This document shows positions 14,558-16,363 of a stretch of DNA of 16,363 bases, in pieces. The notes beneath the pieces are model-generated. The model searched no databases, was not told where the DNA came from, and saw only the letters and a list, made by a program, of their open reading frames with translations. The position numbers and the translations under genes are program-made. This DNA comes from Clostridia bacterium (lineage in GTDB: Bacteria; Bacillota; Clostridia; Christensenellales; HGM11417), in contig JAQVSX010000002.1 of assembly GCA_028700355.1 (NCBI GenBank), positions 1-16,363 on the forward strand. The letters are read 5' to 3'. Every line of letters begins with the position of its first letter. The stretch's first letter is position 1.

Positions 14558-15592
14558 TTATAATTTCATTTTTTTGTTTAAAAACTCTCTGAATTTGCTA
14601 TTTTTTTCTATAATAAATAATAACAGAGCAATAACCATGCAGCAGGAAGCGGTAATTAAAGACCATTCATGAAATAATAAATCGTGCATATAGACATTAT
14701 AATTTAATATTAAATCAATAGAAAGAGCCGCCAGCGATGCAAAGAAAAAGCAAAGAGACAAAATTCCGTATATAGATAATTTAAAAATCTTATATATAGA
14801 ATAGATAAGCATAACCGGCAAAGAAGCGGTTATAACAAGGGGCAGCGCAAAGGATAAAAATTTGTTCATATGTCCATTTGCGCTAAGCACAAAAAACAAA
14901 TAGGCAAGTATAAGAATGCTGTCAGTGGCAATCGCCGTAAATACGGTATATTTTCTTTTAATATAGCGGGGCAAAAAAATAAATGACCAGGTAAGCACAA
15001 TGCCGCCGGCGGCATAAACAGACCAGCCTCCAAAACCTAAAATTAAATCGAGCAGCAAAATATACAGCGCTGCGCCAAGCGCCGTTAAAGATATAACGCT
15101 TACTGCCGAAAGCCTTTTATTTAGCAGTGGCAAAGCAACCGAAAAGCTTGCGAAAGAAGTAGATATAAGAACTATTAAAGACCATCCCGAAAAACCGGAT
15201 ACTGAGTCTATAATCAAAAGGAAAACAGAAACGACTATAGCGCACACAGAGGAAATTATTACGGGATGTAGCTTGTCGCAGTATTTAACGGGAAATACCA
15301 TCAAAAACCACAGCAGTGCAAGAGATAAAAGCGCCATGCCCGACCAGTCAATTTTTCCGCTTATACTAAGGTTTATAATAGACAGTATTATCATTACAGA
15401 TAAAATACAAAAACCGCTAATATTTATGTATCTGTTTTTTATATAACGGATAGATGCCCTTTCTCTTTCAAGGTTTGGCTTTTTATTCGGAATATTCTGC
15501 ATTGTTTCCGGTTTATAAACAGGAGTAGAGCATAGCGGGCAATTTTCTTCATCGCTACCGAGTTCCACTCCGCATTTTACACAGTAAGGCAT
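14558..15592 (-). CDS. Zinc-ribbon multi-pass membrane protein (DUF6320-like)
   Basis: This 344-residue protein begins MPYCVKCGVEL and has ENCPLC, a two-CxxC zinc ribbon (Cys4, Cys7, Cys18, Cys21). A short basic linker is followed by about ten membrane helices from residue 55 to 327 and a basic tail. This architecture matches DUF6320 proteins, common in gut Clostridia and of unknown function. Four helix pairs are each entered by a similar loop: I-D/N-L or D-x-V, then Gly/Asn residues, then W-S (DWSGMA, GWSLIV, GWSVYA, EWSLIT), which suggests internal duplication. AAGGAGA (complement 15601-15607) lies eight bases upstream. It converges on spoIIID with only 11 bases between the stops. Confidence 0.75.
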   Translation of the reverse strand: MPYCVKCGVELGSDEENCPLCSTPVYKPETMQNIPNKKPNLERERASIRYIKNRYINISGFCILSVMIILSIINLSISGKIDWSGMALLSLALLWFLMVFPVKYCDKLHPVIISSVCAIVVSVFLLIIDSVSGFSGWSLIVLISTSFASFSVALPLLNKRLSAVSVISLTALGAALYILLLDLILGFGGWSVYAAGGIVLTWSFIFLPRYIKRKYTVFTAIATDSILILAYLFFVLSANGHMNKFLSFALPLVITASLPVMLIYSIYKIFKLSIYGILSLCFFFASLAALSIDLILNYNVYMHDLLFHEWSLITASCCMVIALLLFIIEKNSKFREFLNKKMKL

Positions 15593-15622
15593 AAAATATA
15601 TCTCCTTATATATTGTATTTAT

Positions 15623-15651
15623 ATGATAATATAATTCTGCTAAATTGTAAA
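15623..15651 (-). promoter_or_regulatory. Probable SigA-type promoter for the zinc-ribbon membrane protein
   Basis: Minus strand TTTACA (15646-15651), 17-base spacer, TATCAT (15623-15628): five of six matches in each box. The start would lie near 15616, giving a leader of about 24 bases. It sits just downstream of the terminator of the 54-residue gene, so the two genes are independent units. Confidence 0.6.
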
Positions 15652-15667
15652 GTATATAATTTTACCG

Positions 15668-15705
15668 ACAAAAAAAGACAGCCCGCTAAACAGGCCGCCT
15701 TTTAA
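15668..15705 (-). terminator. Rho-independent terminator of the 54-residue gene
   Basis: On the minus strand AAAAGGCGGCCTG and CGGGCTGTCTTTT form a stem of about 12 pairs, including three G-U pairs, with a five-base loop TTTAG. The T-run continues (TCTTTTTTT). It begins 25 bases after the stop codon. Confidence 0.85.
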
Positions 15706-15729
15706 TAACATAGGGAACTATCTCTACCG

Positions 15730-15894
15730 TTATTTTTTAGTGGAATAAGATTCGGCGTCTTTAATTCTGGTAGGCGGAACTCTGTGTCCGGCGGGAACTT
15801 TAATTTCGCTTAAAGTATTGCCGTCTGCATCCTTAACATACAAAGTAACGTCGCTATCTACTTCCTCACCGGGTCTGTAAGTCTGGTTAGCCAT
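15730..15894 (-). CDS. Small 54-residue protein, weakly YjzC-like
   Basis: The protein starts MANQTYRPGEEV and ends in AESYSTKK. It is hydrophilic, with a likely beta structure (DVTLYVKD, SEIKVPAG) and the segment GHRVPPTR. No Cys and no membrane helix. Layout (short, P-G near the start, a Tyr-containing strand, then a G-x-R/x-x-P segment) recalls the YjzC family of small Bacillota proteins, but I would not assign it firmly. An excellent AAGGAGGTA (complement 15901-15909) sits eight bases from the ATG. Its own promoter and a strong terminator make it a monocistronic, probably well-expressed gene. It may be sporulation-linked, judging from the promoter shape only. Confidence 0.75.
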   Translation of the reverse strand: MANQTYRPGEEVDSDVTLYVKDADGNTLSEIKVPAGHRVPPTRIKDAESYSTKK

Positions 15895-15927
15895 TAATAG
15901 TACCTCCTTGATTTTAAAATCTAAGTA

Positions 15928-15958
15928 TATTATCTTTTAATTGCATTAAAAATATTCA
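15928..15958 (-). promoter_or_regulatory. Promoter of the 54-residue gene, forespore SigG-like or SigA
   Basis: Minus strand TGAATA (15953-15958), 18 bases, GATAATA (15928-15934). This matches the SigG-type pattern TGMATA / CATWMTA at all but one position with the right spacing. The same bases can be read as a SigA promoter (TTGAAT, 19 bases, GATAAT), with a less favourable spacer. Sequence alone does not decide. Confidence 0.45.
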
Positions 15959-16062
15959 AAATTTTTATAAATTGCCTTAAAAGCGGCATTAAGCCGCCTG
16001 AACTTAACTTATATTAGTCCCGTTAACAATAGAAAAATAATATAAATATTTTTAAAACATTG

Positions 16063-16091
16063 TTGAAATACCACCGTAAATGTAATATAAT
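16063..16091 (+). promoter_or_regulatory. SigA-type promoter for the glycosyltransferase gene
   Basis: TTGAAA (16063-16068), 17 bases, TATAAT (16086-16091), eleven of twelve consensus matches. The start would be near 16098. An inverted repeat AACAGTA (16092-16098) / TACTGTT (16111-16117) overlaps the start site and could be an operator or the first hairpin of the leader. Confidence 0.8.
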
Positions 16092-16231
16092 AACAGTACA
16101 AGTATTCTCTTACTGTTCTTTTAAAATACCAAAGTAAAAATTCGGTACTTCTTGCAACTTTAAAAAAATTCTTATTGATTTACAAAAAATTGTTTTAGTT
16201 TAATATTCCTCATTTTTAGGAGGTAAAAATT

Positions 16232-16363
16232 ATGGATAGCATTATCGGCAGTAATGATAAAAATATTAATGTTGTTTTCGCTTCAGCGCTGTTTAAGCCC
16301 TTTACGGAGGGGGGAATATGCGGGGACTTTGTATATTCTCTTACTCAGGCTGTAAAAGATAAA
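16232..16363 (+). CDS. Putative GT5 glycogen/starch synthase-like glycosyltransferase, N-terminal fragment
   Basis: Only the first 44 residues are present; the gene runs off the window. After a short polar start comes INVVFASALFKPFTEGG, then ICGDFVYSLTQAVKD. This resembles the N-terminal strand and helix of GlgA-type glycogen synthases (V-L-F-V-x-S-E-x-x-P-F-x-K-x-G-G-L-x-D-V-x-x-x-L-P-x-A-L). The Lys of the ADP-glucose-binding K-x-G-G-L motif is not evident, because the sequence reads TEGGIC, so either the enzyme is a divergent paralogue or the resemblance is partial. AGGAGG at 16218-16223 precedes the ATG by eight bases. A near-consensus promoter and a leader of about 130 bases lie upstream. 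Other GT-B glycosyltransferases remain possible. Confidence 0.5.
   Translation, partial: MDSIIGSNDKNINVVFASALFKPFTEGGICGDFVYSLTQAVKDK

Larger units (their letters stand above)
15910..16231. other. Divergent intergenic region between the 54-residue gene and the glycosyltransferase
   Basis: About 320 bases without a coding region. It holds the minus-strand promoter of the 54-residue gene (15928-15958). It also has a GCGGC/GCCGC stem-loop at 15983-15997 followed on the minus strand by TTTT, a weak terminator-like shape facing antisense transcription. The rest is the plus-strand promoter at 16063-16091, an inverted repeat at 16092-16117 and a roughly 130-base leader to the next gene. I see no tRNA and no riboswitch I recognise. 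Confidence 0.6.

Overview
The window is an AT-rich stretch that most likely comes from an endospore-forming, Gram-positive Bacillota (Clostridia-like) chromosome. The evidence is a clear spoIIID, an RqcP/YabO-type S4 protein, a KtrA/KtrB potassium system, E. coli-type long SpeD, strong AGGAGG-type ribosome binding sites, TTGACA/TATAAT-type promoters and frequent TTG starts. All of it looks chromosomal. I see no insertion sequences, phage genes, CRISPR arrays, tRNAs or rRNAs.

Layout, left to right. (1) 1-1170, plus strand: the 3' end of an ApbE-type flavin transferase, a NusG-domain-II protein and a Gx-transporter/HepT-like membrane protein, a trio reminiscent of flavin-based extracellular electron transfer loci. 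(2) 1167-2536, minus strand: rqcP and a fused ispDF, translationally coupled. (3) 2688-6269, plus strand: ion and osmotic balance genes, ktrB-ktrA, a lipoprotein of unknown function and an MscS channel, followed by a one-domain MGMT-family protein (6286-6588). (4) 6593-10563, minus strand: a complete polyamine operon speD-speA-speE-speB, converting arginine to agmatine to putrescine to spermidine. (5) 10754-13270, plus strand: guaB and a guaA that has only the synthetase half, closed by a strong terminator. (6) 13309-14546: two small cysteine-rich proteins on the minus strand, divergent from spoIIID on the plus strand. The two cysteine-rich genes carry the same upstream element, which suggests co-regulated sporulation or coat proteins. 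(7) 14558-15894, minus strand: a zinc-ribbon, ten-helix DUF6320-like membrane protein and a 54-residue protein with its own promoter and terminator. (8) 16232-end, plus strand: the start of a probable GT5 glycogen/starch-synthase-like glycosyltransferase behind a near-consensus promoter.

The most interesting points are the cysteine-rich pair with its duplicated regulatory element beside spoIIID, the amidotransferase-less GMP synthase, a nine-G homopolymer inside ktrB, and a ktrB promoter that would make the longest ktrB start leaderless. Nothing here amounts to an evident new defence or mobile system. The unknown biology lies in the sporulation-linked small proteins and in the regulatory sequences.
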